DNA of 64,000 bases, taken from Bradyrhizobium guangzhouense (GTDB taxonomy: Bacteria; Pseudomonadota; Alphaproteobacteria; Rhizobiales; Xanthobacteraceae). The notes below the pieces were generated by a model. That model was not told the DNA's origin and did not search any database. It saw nothing but the letters and a program-made list of their open reading frames with translations. The stretch is taken from positions 4,216,001 to 4,280,000 of the forward strand of contig NZ_CP030053.1 of the NCBI RefSeq assembly GCF_004114955.1. The letters run 5' to 3'. This document shows, piece after piece, positions 27,621 through 36,016 of the stretch (position 1 is the first letter of the stretch; every line of letters starts with the position of its first letter). The position numbers and the translations under genes are program-made.

Positions 27621-28368
27621 GACCGGCTCCCAGATAGGCTTCCTTGACGCGCTCGTCCTTGGTGAGCTCCGAATAATGGCCCTGCGCGAGCACCTGCCCG
27701 CGCGTCAGCACGGTGATGATATCGGAGAGATTGGCGACGACACTCAAATTATGCTCGACCATCAGGATGGTGTACTTCGCCGAGATACGCTTGATGAGCG
27801 CGGCGATCTTGTCGATGTCCTCGTGACCCATGCCGGCCATCGGTTCGTCCAGAAGCATCATTTCCGGATCGAGCGCGAGCGTGGTTGCGATCTCGAGCGC
27901 GCGCTTGCGCCCATAGGCCATCTCGACCGCAGGCGTATTTGCAAACTCGCTGAGACCGACATCGCTCAACAGCTCGCGCGCCCGGTCATTGAACCGGTTG
28001 AGCACGGACTTGGAGCGCCAGAAATCGAAGGAGCTGCCGTGCTGGCGCTGGAGCGCGACACGAACATTCTCCAGCGCGGTGAGATGCGGAAACACCGCCG
28101 AGATCTGGAACGAACGCACCAGTCCCAGGCGTGCCACGTCCGCGGGCGCCATCGCCGTGATGTCCTGTCCCTTGTACAGGATTTTTCCGGCAGACGGTTT
28201 GAGGAACTTGGTCAGAAGATTGAAGCACGTCGTCTTGCCCGCACCGTTCGGGCCGATCAACGCGTGGATACTCCCACGGCGAACCTTGAGCGCAACGTCG
28301 CGGACGGCGAAGAAGCCCGCGAACTCCTTGGTCAAGCCTTCCGTTTCGAGAATGAACTCATCGGCCAA
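27613..28368 (-). CDS. livG: ABC ATP-binding protein LivG
   Basis: This ATPase of about 251 residues has Walker A GPNGAGKTTCFNLL, the degenerate signature AYGRKRALE typical of LivG, Walker B MLLDEPMAGMG and the LivG-type C-terminal LTRGQVLAQGHY. I place the start at TTG 28368 (leader GGGGAAATCTG), which gives the normal length. The open frame continues 77 codons further upstream with no similarity and no good ribosome site. It is the first gene of the operon livG-livF-binding protein-livH-livM. Confidence 0.88.
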   Translation of the reverse strand: MADEFILETEGLTKEFAGFFAVRDVALKVRRGSIHALIGPNGAGKTTCFNLLTKFLKPSAGKILYKGQDITAMAPADVARLGLVRSFQISAVFPHLTALENVRVALQRQHGSSFDFWRSKSVLNRFNDRARELLSDVGLSEFANTPAVEMAYGRKRALEIATTLALDPEMMLLDEPMAGMGHEDIDKIAALIKRISAKYTILMVEHNLSVVANLSDIITVLTRGQVLAQGHYSELTKDERVKEAYLGAGHA

Positions 28369-28707
28369 ACAGATTTCCCCCTGCCCGCGCAATACGCGTG
28401 GCTGTCCTTGTTGTCTCGACTTTCCGGGGGCCTTGGAGCCTGTCCCGGAACGCCGCCTCCGGGCGCGGAATATGCCGGAGGTGACGGGGGTTAGGCAAGG
28501 CGGAAAGCTGAGCAGGTCAGGCCTTTGGCGGGGAGCCTTATGCTCCCTTAGTTGGAGGCTTCGTGATGTGGCCTGCCGGCTTCCCGGCTCACAAGACACC
28601 GGTCATCAAGTCGTCGTTAACGGTCTTTGCTTCCGCGCGCCAGCCTTCATCAAAAATTTTCCCGCGCGCGAGATCATGCTCGGGTTTCATTCGCCGGGAA
28701 TATTGTT
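28369..28707. other. Intergenic region between divergent livG and PAS-like genes
   Basis: This 339-bp stretch should hold both divergent promoters. The only structure I see is a small hairpin, GGGAGC-CTTAT-GCTCCC (28531-28547). No convincing gene or known riboswitch is visible. Confidence 0.5.
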
Positions 28708-29355
28708 TTGGATTTCGCCAGCGCTGCTCCCTCCGTCGTCAAGTCGATCAAGCAACGTGACCTTCTCAACACGTGGCTGCGACTGTATGCGCGCCATCAG
28801 ATTGCGCCTGCGATCTGGGAGTATCAGCCCGCACGGCTCGAGGAAGAGCTGTCCGATCTCATCTACTATACGGTGGACCACTCGACTCCGACGCCGCGTT
28901 TGACCATCCAGAGCGAAGGCACGCGGATCTCCCGCGCTTACGGCCATACCGGCAAGGGAATCCTGCTGGAGGACTATATCGGGCCGCGACTCGCGCCTTT
29001 CGTGATGCCGGTCTATCACGAATGCATCTTGCGCGGACTTCCGGTCTACAGCGTCGCCGATGTCGACGACATCTATGGCCGTGTCGTCGCCTACGAGCGG
29101 CTGCTGCTGCCTTTCCTGACCCATGACAAGGTCAGCCACGTCATCGCCTCGCTCAAGACGTTCTGCGAGGACGGCGGCTTCGAGATCAAGAATCTGATGC
29201 GCGGAAATGACGCGCTGCCGCGGCCGAAACTGCGCACGGTGATCGACCGCGACCTGTTTCATCGCGCCCCTGGGCGCATTGCGGCCGCCGAAATCGTCGA
29301 ATTCGCCGATCAGTCCACTCCAGCCGTCACTGCCGAGATCATTGAGCTCAATTAG
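28708..29355 (+). CDS. PAS-like (PAS_5-type) regulatory-domain protein
   Basis: This soluble protein of about 215 residues begins with a segment of the alphaproteobacterial PAS_5 kind: RDLLNTWLRLY, then a central SRAYGHTGKGILLEDYIGP and SVADVDDIYGRVVAYERLLLPF. No output domain is visible. I infer a TTG start at 28708 because the folded part begins just after it and the upstream ATG (28627) would translate leader sequence. It is convergent with the Spx/ArsC-like gene, overlapping by 4 bp. The domain call is by pattern and moderately sure. Confidence 0.55.
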   Translation: MDFASAAPSVVKSIKQRDLLNTWLRLYARHQIAPAIWEYQPARLEEELSDLIYYTVDHSTPTPRLTIQSEGTRISRAYGHTGKGILLEDYIGPRLAPFVMPVYHECILRGLPVYSVADVDDIYGRVVAYERLLLPFLTHDKVSHVIASLKTFCEDGGFEIKNLMRGNDALPRPKLRTVIDRDLFHRAPGRIAAAEIVEFADQSTPAVTAEIIELN

Positions 29356-29717
29356 CTCTTGCGGGCCTTGGCGCCAATTTCCTTGTCGTAGATATCAGGC
29401 TTGAAGCCGACCAGCAGCTTGCCGCCGATTTCGAGCACGGGCCGCTTGATCATCGATGGTTGCGCTAGCATCAGCGCCAGCGCCTTCTTCTCGGTCAGAC
29501 CTTCCTTGTCGTCATCGGGCAGCTTCTTGAAGGTCGTGCCGGCGCGATTGAGCAGCGTTTCCCAGCCGAGCTTGTCGCTCCATTGCTTGAGCTTGTCCTT
29601 CTCCACACCGGCGGTCTTGTAATCGTGGAACTCGTAGGCGACGCCATGGGTGTCGAGCCAGGTGCGCGCTTTCTTCATGGTGTCGCAGTTCTTGATGCCG
29701 TAAATGATGTTGGGCAA
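29352..29717 (-). CDS. ArsC/Spx-like thioredoxin-fold protein (YffB type)
   Basis: This 121-residue protein begins IYGIKNCDTMKKARTWLD, with the single redox Cys of the ArsC/Spx superfamily at residue 11 and no CxxC. RPVLEIGGKLLVGFKPD near the end is the conserved cis-Pro-containing segment. The YffB/Spx-like subgroup is usually GSH-dependent or of unknown function rather than a true arsenate reductase. The start is TTG 29717 with GAGGA 5 nt upstream, followed at once by conserved residues. No ars genes adjoin. Confidence 0.82.
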   Translation of the reverse strand: MPNIIYGIKNCDTMKKARTWLDTHGVAYEFHDYKTAGVEKDKLKQWSDKLGWETLLNRAGTTFKKLPDDDKEGLTEKKALALMLAQPSMIKRPVLEIGGKLLVGFKPDIYDKEIGAKARKS

Positions 29718-29845
29718 GACGGTCCTCGCGCATACGTCGTGAGTGATCTCCAGGGCGTTTCACGTCCCCCGGCGTTGTAAGCAACTCCGCATCACGCGAC
29801 AATATAACCAACGACGGTTTCGACCTCTTCCGAAACGGATACACC

Positions 29846-30217
29846 ATGCACGTCACCCACGATCCAGCCGCATCCGCCTCGCCGACCATCGACTTCAATA
29901 CCTTCCTGGCAGTCGATATCCGCGTCGGCACCATCGTCGACGCAAAACCGTTTCCCGAGGCCCGCAAGCCGGCCTGGCGGCTGTGGATCGACTTCGGCCC
30001 GGCCATCGGCGCGCGCAAGAGTTCGGCTCAGATCACCGAAAACCATCCGCTCGAGACGCTGGTCGGACAGCAAGTCGCCGCCGTCGTCAATTTCCCGCCG
30101 CGCCAGATCGGACCTGTCGTCTCCGAGGTGCTGACGCTCGGCTTCCCCGATGCCGACGGCAAGGTCGTACTGATGCAGCCGAGCAAGCCGGTGCCGAACG
30201 GCGGGCGGCTGTTCTAG
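29846..30217 (+). CDS. csaA: CsaA-like tRNA-binding domain protein
   Basis: The 123-residue protein has an OB-fold tRNA-binding domain like CsaA and the C-terminus of MetRS: FLAVDIRVGTIVDAKPFPEARKPAW at about 20-45, the conserved SSAQIT, and the PPRQIGP and VLTLGFPD segments. CsaA proteins bind tRNA and have been described as chaperone-like factors in secretion. Length and motif order are complete. It is monocistronic by spacing. Confidence 0.88.
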   Translation: MHVTHDPAASASPTIDFNTFLAVDIRVGTIVDAKPFPEARKPAWRLWIDFGPAIGARKSSAQITENHPLETLVGQQVAAVVNFPPRQIGPVVSEVLTLGFPDADGKVVLMQPSKPVPNGGRLF

Positions 30218-30309
30218 ACGACAACGCCTTCGCGGGCCGCCCATCGCGACATCCCCTTTCTAAGGCTCAGCCATCCAGGCTTGACCTCAAACCCCTTCTG
30301 CAAATATAA

Positions 30310-30393
30310 ATGACTGACTGATCGTTTTTTATTTGGCTCGACTGCATTAGTTCTAGTGCTGGCACTCTCCTAAAACGATCAATCTGTCAGTTA
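30310..30393. promoter_or_regulatory. Putative operator/promoter region of the TetR-TauE operon
   Basis: TGATCGTTTT (30319-30328) and AAAACGATCA (30372-30381) form a perfect 10-bp inverted repeat 43 nt apart, both inside longer ACTGAC-containing segments (30311-30320 and 30384-30393). The TGACTGACTG motif is the kind bound by many TetR regulators. The region ends 16 bp before the tetR ATG, consistent with autoregulation. Confidence 0.55.
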
Positions 30394-30409
30394 TATAGGG
30401 ACGGGACGG

Positions 30410-31042
30410 ATGCCCAAGATCAGCGACAAGAAGCGTGAGGACCGGCGACAGCAAATCCTCGAAGCGGCGCTGGCCTGCTTCTCCGCGGACGGGTTTCACC
30501 AGACCGGAATGGCCGACATCGTGAAGCGGTCGGGCCTGAGCCACGGCGCGGTCTACCTCTACTTCCAGAGCAAGGACGATCTGATCGAGGCCCTCGCCGA
30601 CGACAGGCATCGCCGCGAGGCCATCCTCAACTCGGTCGCGCAAGGCTCCGGCGATCCGATCGAGGGACTGCACGCACTGGTCCGCGTCTACGCGCAGTGG
30701 CTGACCGACCCGATGGGCGAAGCGCGGCGCCGTGTCGGCATCCACGGCTGGGCCGAGGCGCTGCGCAACCGCCGCGTCCGTACCAGCGTCGTCGAAGGCA
30801 TCGATTTGCCGCGTGCGCTGATCGTGGCGCTGGTCGAGCGCGGCCAGCACGACGGCCTGATCAAGCGCGACATCGGCGCCGATGCAATCTCGCGCGTGCT
30901 GATCGCGATCTTCCAGGGCTTTGTGCTGCAAAAATGCTGGGGCGAGGATTTCGACGTCGCGGCCTGCATGGCGACCGTCACCACCGTGATCAACGGCTTT
31001 CGCACGACCACGGCAGATATGAAGCGGCGAACCAGGACGTAA
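30410..31042 (+). CDS. TetR/AcrR family transcriptional regulator
   Basis: The 210-residue repressor has an N-terminal helix-turn-helix at about residues 10-60 (KKREDRRQQILEAALACFS ... SGLSHGAVYLYFQSKDDLIEA) and a helical ligand-binding C-terminal domain. The start is ATG 30410 after GGGACGG. It is three nucleotides upstream of a TauE/SafE permease, so the pair is an operon and the permease substrate is the likely inducer (inferred). Confidence 0.92.
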   Translation: MPKISDKKREDRRQQILEAALACFSADGFHQTGMADIVKRSGLSHGAVYLYFQSKDDLIEALADDRHRREAILNSVAQGSGDPIEGLHALVRVYAQWLTDPMGEARRRVGIHGWAEALRNRRVRTSVVEGIDLPRALIVALVERGQHDGLIKRDIGADAISRVLIAIFQGFVLQKCWGEDFDVAACMATVTTVINGFRTTTADMKRRTRT

Positions 31043-31045
31043 GCG

Positions 31046-31825
31046 ATGTCCTGGCTTCACGAGCTTCTCGCCGGCGGCGGTGTCGGCCTCATCGCGGGGC
31101 TGGCGTCGGGCTTCAGCGGCACGAGTCCAGGGGGCGGCCTCGTCATCTTCAGTGTGCTGCTCCTCGGCGCCGAACAGCATGTCGCCCAGGGCACCTCGCT
31201 GATCACGCAGATCCCGCCGACGGGCCTCGCTGGCGTGCGCCGTTACTGGCAGAGCGGTAATCGCAGCCCGTTGCCATGGATCGTCTGGATCGGCATCGGA
31301 TTTCTGATCGGCGGCGTGGGCGGCGGCTATGCCGCGGCTGCTGTCTCCGACGCGGTGCTGCAATGGACCTATGTCGCCTATCTCGTCGCGCTGATCGCGC
31401 TGCTGATCTTGCGTCGCGACCGCAAGGACGGTGACGGCGCCGGTGATCGCGACAAGTTGCCTTGGCCTCCGCTGCTCCTCATCGGCGGGCTTGCCGGCTT
31501 CTCCTCCGGCTTCATGGGCATCGGTGGCGGTCTCGCGATCACGGTCGGCCTCGCCGCGGGCTTGCGCGTGCCACAGCATCAGGCGCAACTCGTCAGCCTG
31601 ATCTTCTCGGTAATACCGACCAATATTCCGGCAGCCTGGATCTACTGGAGCAAGGGCCTGATGGTCGGCTGGCCGGCCATCATCGGCATCATTGCAGGCC
31701 TCTGGGTCGGCACCGATCTTGGCGCACGCATGGCCAACCGCGTCAGCAAGGCGGTACTGCGCCGGAGCATGATCGCCCTCGTCGCCCTGATGGCGCTCTA
31801 CATGACCTACAAGGCGCTGAGCTAG
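31046..31825 (+). CDS. TauE/SafE-family anion permease
   Basis: The 259-residue membrane protein has about eight helices. Two half-repeats carry the family motifs GLASGFSGTSPGGGL at the N-terminus and GGLAGFSSGFMGIGGGLAIT in the middle. It is co-transcribed with the TetR regulator 3 bp upstream. It differs in sequence from the first TauE protein at 3358, so it is not a recent duplicate. The substrate is unknown, probably a sulfonate- or sulfite-like anion by family. Confidence 0.88.
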   Translation: MSWLHELLAGGGVGLIAGLASGFSGTSPGGGLVIFSVLLLGAEQHVAQGTSLITQIPPTGLAGVRRYWQSGNRSPLPWIVWIGIGFLIGGVGGGYAAAAVSDAVLQWTYVAYLVALIALLILRRDRKDGDGAGDRDKLPWPPLLLIGGLAGFSSGFMGIGGGLAITVGLAAGLRVPQHQAQLVSLIFSVIPTNIPAAWIYWSKGLMVGWPAIIGIIAGLWVGTDLGARMANRVSKAVLRRSMIALVALMALYMTYKALS

Positions 31826-31826
31826 A

Positions 31827-32531
31827 TCAGGGTCGCTTCGGAATGTTCAATCCGCGCTGCACGGCCGGACGCGCCAACCCGCGCTCGAGCCAGGCACCGA
31901 CCGACTTGAACTGGCCGAATGCGACGAGGTCGCCGGCCCCGTAGAAGCCGACGAGATTGCGGACCCAGCCGAGCATCGAGATGTCGGCGATGGTGTAGTC
32001 GTCATCCATGAACCATTGCCGGCCGGAAAGATGCGTCTCCATCACACCGAGCAGGCGCTTGGACTCGCCGACGTAACGCTCCAGCGGCCGCTTGTCCTCG
32101 AAGTCCTTGCCGGCGAATTTGTGGAAGAAGCCGACCTGGCCGAACATCGGCCCGATGCCGCCCATCTGGAAATGCAGCCACTGGATGGTCTGGTAGCGCC
32201 GCGCGGCATCCTGCGGCAGCAGCTTGCCGGTCTTCTCCGCCAGATATTGCAGGATCGCACCGGACTCGAACAGCGGCAGCGGCTTGCCGCCGGGGCCATT
32301 GGGATCGAGGATCGCCGGGATCTTGCCGTTGGGATTGAGCGAGAGGAATTCCGGCGTTTTCTGGTCGTCCTTGCCGAAGTCGACGAGATGGACTTCGTAG
32401 GGCAGCCCGATCTCCTCCAGCGTGATCGAGACCTTCACACCGTTCGGCGTCGGCAGCGAATAGAGCTGAAGCAATTCGGGATGCTTGGCGGGCCAACGCT
32501 TGGTGATCGGAAAGGCGGATAAATCAGGCAT
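31827..32531 (-). CDS. Glutathione S-transferase family protein (YfcG/nu-class like)
   Basis: The 234-residue protein has an N-terminal thioredoxin-like domain with LYSLPTPNGVKVSITLEE, where the TPNG turn is typical of the YfcG/YghU disulfide reductase group, then LNPNGKIPAILDP and the GSH-binding FESGAILQYLAEK. A helical C-terminal domain has YTIADISMLGWVR. The group reduces disulfides or peroxides with glutathione. It is convergent with TauE (1 bp between stops). Confidence 0.9.
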   Translation of the reverse strand: MPDLSAFPITKRWPAKHPELLQLYSLPTPNGVKVSITLEEIGLPYEVHLVDFGKDDQKTPEFLSLNPNGKIPAILDPNGPGGKPLPLFESGAILQYLAEKTGKLLPQDAARRYQTIQWLHFQMGGIGPMFGQVGFFHKFAGKDFEDKRPLERYVGESKRLLGVMETHLSGRQWFMDDDYTIADISMLGWVRNLVGFYGAGDLVAFGQFKSVGAWLERGLARPAVQRGLNIPKRP

Positions 32532-32634
32532 CGGGACCCCGGTTGCTTGCGTGAGATTCCGACTAATCTAGGCGAGCCGGAAGATGGCGCAAGGCCGGGC
32601 CGTCATGACACCGATCTCTGTCGAGGATTGCCAA

Positions 32635-32778
32635 TCACAATGGCCGCAGTAAATGACTGGTGGCGTAGACCGCATCGCGTTGGGCGCGCTGCTCGATGAA
32701 GAGCTGTCCGGTGACGAGCAATGCTCCGACGAAAACGAGCGCGAGCATGGCGGTCGCGAACTGACTGGCATCATTCAT
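32635..32778 (-). CDS. Small single-pass membrane protein
   Basis: This 47-residue product has one hydrophobic helix (about residues 8-28) followed by a charged FIEQRAQRD segment. The ATG at 32778 has a GAGAGAA site about 9 nt upstream. A longer frame to 32850 adds polar residues with no signal. Codon use resembles the neighbours. I recognise no family, and it could be a chance frame. Confidence 0.4.
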   Translation of the reverse strand: MNDASQFATAMLALVFVGALLVTGQLFIEQRAQRDAVYATSHLLRPL

Positions 32779-32892
32779 CGCACGAGGTTCTCTCAATTCG
32801 GTTCGCACGGGGAACGCAGACCGACCATCGCCAGTTCCCGTGCGGTTCAAATAATTTGCCTGTTTTTCCCGGATTCGTGCCCCCCGGCCGCT

Positions 32893-33558
32893 TCAGTAAT
32901 TGATCTCCATCCGCAGACCGCGCGGATCGATCTCATCGCCGCCGACGCGCGTCGTGCTGTCGCGCGCTGCCACCGCGCAGGCACAGGCATCGATGAGATC
33001 GTCGCGGCCGATGCCGGTGCCGTGGCGTTGCGTCAGCCATTTCGACAAATGCGTGAAGCCGCGCTGCGCCAGCAGCGCAATGCGCTGCTCGCGACCTTTC
33101 GCCGATGTCTTCGTCGCAAGCCGGACTCGCCCTGCAAGATTCCAGAAGATCAATTCCGGATGCGCCTCGCCGATCGTCTCCTGCCGCGCCGGCGTCATGA
33201 TCTCGTCGACGTCCCTGATCTTGTCCCTGATATTCCAGAGCTGCGCGGAGATGCCCCTGCCCTTGCCTTCGCGATCCCAGTAATGCCTGTTCGCCGCGGC
33301 CATGTCGGGAAATGTCCAGAGGTCGCGGCGCGCGCCGAGAAACACCGCGGGGCCGACGAGCTCGCGCGCATGCAAATCGCACGTCCGATAGCCGCTCGGC
33401 TTCAGCCCGATCGGCATGTCGATCATCGTACGCGCATGCGGCATCGCGAGCAGACGCGTCAGACCGGGTGCATAATCGAATCCCTGCTGGCCGCGATCAT
33501 CGATCCAGGCAGCAACCCAGCCGAACCGAAATCCATCGAGACCGAGATAATTGTTCAC
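32893..33558 (-). CDS. DUF429 domain protein (RNase H-like fold)
   Basis: The 221-residue protein fits DUF429: an N-terminal NYLGLDGFRFGWVAAWID (first acidic residue of an RNase H-like fold), ARTMIDMPIGL, an EAHPELIFW segment and a C-terminal DDLIDACACAVAAR. The family is predicted to be a nuclease but is uncharacterised. The start is GTG 33558 with AGGA 5-6 nt upstream and the first conserved strand directly after it. It is monocistronic. Confidence 0.85.
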   Translation of the reverse strand: MNNYLGLDGFRFGWVAAWIDDRGQQGFDYAPGLTRLLAMPHARTMIDMPIGLKPSGYRTCDLHARELVGPAVFLGARRDLWTFPDMAAANRHYWDREGKGRGISAQLWNIRDKIRDVDEIMTPARQETIGEAHPELIFWNLAGRVRLATKTSAKGREQRIALLAQRGFTHLSKWLTQRHGTGIGRDDLIDACACAVAARDSTTRVGGDEIDPRGLRMEINY

Positions 33559-33589
33559 CCGTCCTGTCCCGCCTCAGACCCAGGTTCGT

Positions 33590-33931
33590 TCATCCCGGCC
33601 CCCCATGCCGCTCAAATAGCCGCTGCGCCAGCAGCGCATGGCCGAGCGTGCCGCCGGCGCGCACTGCCGCTGCGATCAATGCGGCCTCAGCGACCTCTTC
33701 GCGCGTCGCGCCGGCTTTTGCAGCCTGAGCGGTATGCACGTCCAGGCAATAGGCACATTGCGTGGTGAGCGCGACGGCGAGCGAAATCAGCTCGCGATAT
33801 TTCGGCGGAATCAATCCGTCCTTACGCTCGACCGCATGATTGAAGGCGAGAAACGCGTTAGCCTCGACTGGCGCCAGCGCGACGAAAGCCGGAATCGATT
33901 TCAAATCGTCGGAGCTTTGATAGTTGGTCAT
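33590..33931 (-). CDS. Carboxymuconolactone decarboxylase/AhpD-like protein
   Basis: This 113-residue all-helical protein has the AhpD-type redox motif CAYC (TTQCAYCLDVHTAQA), followed by the conserved His. Members act in peroxide reduction or as small decarboxylases; the CxxC favours a thiol role. It lies 3 bp after the ECF sigma gene, which makes it the third gene of that operon and a plausible reporter of what the sigma factor senses. Confidence 0.88.
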   Translation of the reverse strand: MTNYQSSDDLKSIPAFVALAPVEANAFLAFNHAVERKDGLIPPKYRELISLAVALTTQCAYCLDVHTAQAAKAGATREEVAEAALIAAAVRAGGTLGHALLAQRLFERHGGPG

Positions 33932-33934
33932 GGT

Positions 33935-34456
33935 TCATCTCGTCAGATATTCGCGCATCAGGGCGCGGGCGCGATGCAGCCGAGCCTTCACGGTCTGCCG
34001 CGTCGCGCCGAGGGCATCCGCAATCTCATCGATGGTCATTTCCTTGACGTCGCGCATCAGCGCGACATCACGATAATGCGGCGGCAACGCCTCGAAGGCC
34101 GCGGCGACGTCGAGTCGCAGATCGGACTCGGGCCGCGACAGCAGCGCAGCCTCCGCTTCGCCCTCCTCGAGAGGTGCCGCGAAGCCGGCCTTGCGCGCGA
34201 GCCGCAGGCATTCGCGGCGGACGACGCTGAACAGCCAGGCCGAGAATGCGAGCAGCGAGCGGATCGTGCCGACATGCCGGAACAGGATCCACAGCGCTTC
34301 CTGCGCGGCGTCCTCGGCATCTGCCGAGCTCCGGCACGTCGCCCGTGCATAGCGGCGGATATCGGGCTGCGCAGTCTCGAGCAGACGGGCGATCGCCTGG
34401 ACGTCGCCGACCCGCGCCGCCTCGAACAGATTGGGCGAGATCGCGGCCGCGCTCAC
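33935..34456 (-). CDS. ECF-type RNA polymerase sigma factor
   Basis: This sigma factor of about 173 residues has region 2 (DAEDAAQEALWILFRHVG) and region 4 (LPPHYRDVALMRDVKEMTIDEIADALG, then TVKARLHRARALMREYL). There is no C-terminal SnoaL-like extension, so it is not the long ECF41 form. The start is GTG 34456 with GGGGAGG 6-7 nt upstream, sharing GTGA with the stop of the 69-residue membrane protein before it. No classical anti-sigma gene is present. Confidence 0.9.
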   Translation of the reverse strand: MSAAAISPNLFEAARVGDVQAIARLLETAQPDIRRYARATCRSSADAEDAAQEALWILFRHVGTIRSLLAFSAWLFSVVRRECLRLARKAGFAAPLEEGEAEAALLSRPESDLRLDVAAAFEALPPHYRDVALMRDVKEMTIDEIADALGATRQTVKARLHRARALMREYLTR

Positions 34457-34662
34457 GAGACGCCTCCCCGGCCGATGCCCGCCATCGCGCACATCGGGCA
34501 ATAGCCGACGAGGCCGGTCAGTGCGAAGCCAGCGCCGCCGAGTGCGACCAGCCAGGCCGCCGCGCCGGTGAGATAGACTGATGCCGCAACCACCACCGCA
34601 ATCCCGGCAGCAACCCGCACCGCCTGGTGCAGGCTGCCGATATTCTTCCTGTAAAATGCCAT
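34453..34662 (-). CDS. DUF2892 (YgaP-like) small membrane protein with CPMC
   Basis: The 69-residue protein begins with NIGSLHQAVRVAAGIAVVV, typical of the DUF2892 two-helix domain found at the end of YgaP. It has two membrane helices (about 12-32 and 34-52) and a CPMC motif near residue 55. It is the first gene of an operon with the ECF sigma factor and the AhpD-like gene, and its stop overlaps the sigma start by 4 bp. The function is unknown; see the findings. Confidence 0.82.
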   Translation of the reverse strand: MAFYRKNIGSLHQAVRVAAGIAVVVAASVYLTGAAAWLVALGGAGFALTGLVGYCPMCAMAGIGRGGVS

Positions 34663-34757
34663 CGCATCCCCCTAATTGAGCCGAGGCGGACTGCCTCGAC
34701 CACAAGGAGGGCGCGATGGTCGAAAAGGATTCGCGAAGATGCGCAATTTTTTGAGGG

Positions 34758-35942
34758 TCAGCCTCCGACGGCTTGGTAGGCCAGGCGCTTGAACTCGAAG
34801 AAAAACGGATTCCAGAAGCCGAGATGACGCTGCGCCATCAGCACGCCAGCGGTATTGGCCTCAGGGCAGATCCACCAATGGGTGCCGGCGAGCCCGCCCC
34901 ATTGGAATTCGCCGGTGGAGTTTGGCGGATCGAACGGCGTCGGCGCGAAGGTCACGGCGCCGCCGAGGCCAAAGCCCTTGCCCGGCATCGGGCCGAGATT
35001 GGCGAAGCGGATGACTTGGCCATCAGGCAACTGGTTCGTCATCATCAGCCGCAGCGTCTCCGGCTTCAGCAGTGCGTCCGGCCCGGGGAGCAGCGCCTTC
35101 ACCAGGGCCAGCATATCAGGCAGGGTCGAGACCAGCCCACCGCCGCCCGACAGTCGCGGAAACGGAACTCGATAGGCCTGCGGATAAGGCAGATTGTCGG
35201 CGCGCGTGAGGCCAGGCTTCATCGGGTCGAGCACGTCGGCACCGGTGTAATGCGCGACCAGCCTGCCCTGCTGCGCCTCAGGAACGAAGAAGCCGGTATC
35301 GGTCATGCCGAGCGGATTGAAGATGCGCTCCTTGAAGACAACATCCAGCGCCTTGCCCGAGACGACCTCGACCACGCGACCGAGCACGTCGGTCGCCACT
35401 GAATATTCCCAGCTCGTTCCGGGGTGATAGGACAGCGGCAGATCGGCGAGTTTGTCGATCATGTCGGTCAGCGGCGTCAGCGGATTGAGCACGCGCGCGT
35501 CGTTGTAGCCCTTGAACAGCACCGTGCCGGGATCGAAGATGCCGTAGCTGAGGCCGGACGTATGGGTCAGCAGATGCCGGATCGTGATCGAGCTCTTGGC
35601 CGGCTCGACATCGGCAAGGCTTGAAGCGCCCTGCTTGAGCACTTTGCGACTGCCGAGCTGCGGCAGGAATTTCTCGAGGGGATCATCAAGTCCGATGCGG
35701 CCTTCTTCGACCAGCAGCATGATCGCGGAGGTGACGAAAATCTTGGTGTTGGAGAACGCGCGGAAAATATGGTCGGGCCGGAGCACCGTCTTCGCCTCGC
35801 GATCGGCAAAGCCGACGCACTGCTGATCGACCACCTCGCGCCCCCGCAGCACCGCCCAGGACACGCCAGGGATGATCTCCTGATCGACGTAGCGCTGCAT
35901 CGCCGTCCGCGCGGCGGAAAAATCTGCTGTCCTGGCGTCCAT
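34758..35942 (-). CDS. Serine hydrolase of the beta-lactamase/EstB family
   Basis: The 394-residue protein has the class C beta-lactamase-like fold with the S-x-x-K motif SNTK (Ser64, Lys67). The usual Tyr-x-Asn appears as YSV, so the Asn is replaced, as in many esterases of the family. SSITIRHLLTHTSGLSYG and GGGLVSTLPDMLAL are standard family blocks. No signal peptide is visible, so an esterase or peptidase-like cytoplasmic role is more likely than antibiotic resistance. Confidence 0.88.
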   Translation of the reverse strand: MDARTADFSAARTAMQRYVDQEIIPGVSWAVLRGREVVDQQCVGFADREAKTVLRPDHIFRAFSNTKIFVTSAIMLLVEEGRIGLDDPLEKFLPQLGSRKVLKQGASSLADVEPAKSSITIRHLLTHTSGLSYGIFDPGTVLFKGYNDARVLNPLTPLTDMIDKLADLPLSYHPGTSWEYSVATDVLGRVVEVVSGKALDVVFKERIFNPLGMTDTGFFVPEAQQGRLVAHYTGADVLDPMKPGLTRADNLPYPQAYRVPFPRLSGGGGLVSTLPDMLALVKALLPGPDALLKPETLRLMMTNQLPDGQVIRFANLGPMPGKGFGLGGAVTFAPTPFDPPNSTGEFQWGGLAGTHWWICPEANTAGVLMAQRHLGFWNPFFFEFKRLAYQAVGG

Positions 35943-36016
35943 GCGTCTCCCCCATTATGGCGGGAGAGGATATAGCGCGCTTTCGCCGAAAATGAAGGGC
36001 CATCCTGACGGACGCC

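Noticed and set aside
27613..28599. LivG with a 77-residue N-terminal extension
   Set aside because: The extension has no similarity to the family and no ribosome site. A TTG at 28368 gives the standard length.
29352..29717. Arsenate reductase
   Set aside because: The single-Cys YffB/Spx-like pattern and the absence of ars neighbours do not support an arsenic role.
33935..34456. ECF41-type sigma factor, suggested by the carboxymuconolactone decarboxylase neighbour
   Set aside because: ECF41 proteins carry a SnoaL-like C-terminal domain of about 100 residues. This protein ends right after region 4.
34758..35942. Class C beta-lactamase (resistance gene)
   Set aside because: There is no signal peptide and the Tyr-x-Asn motif lacks Asn. 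An esterase-like hydrolase is more likely.
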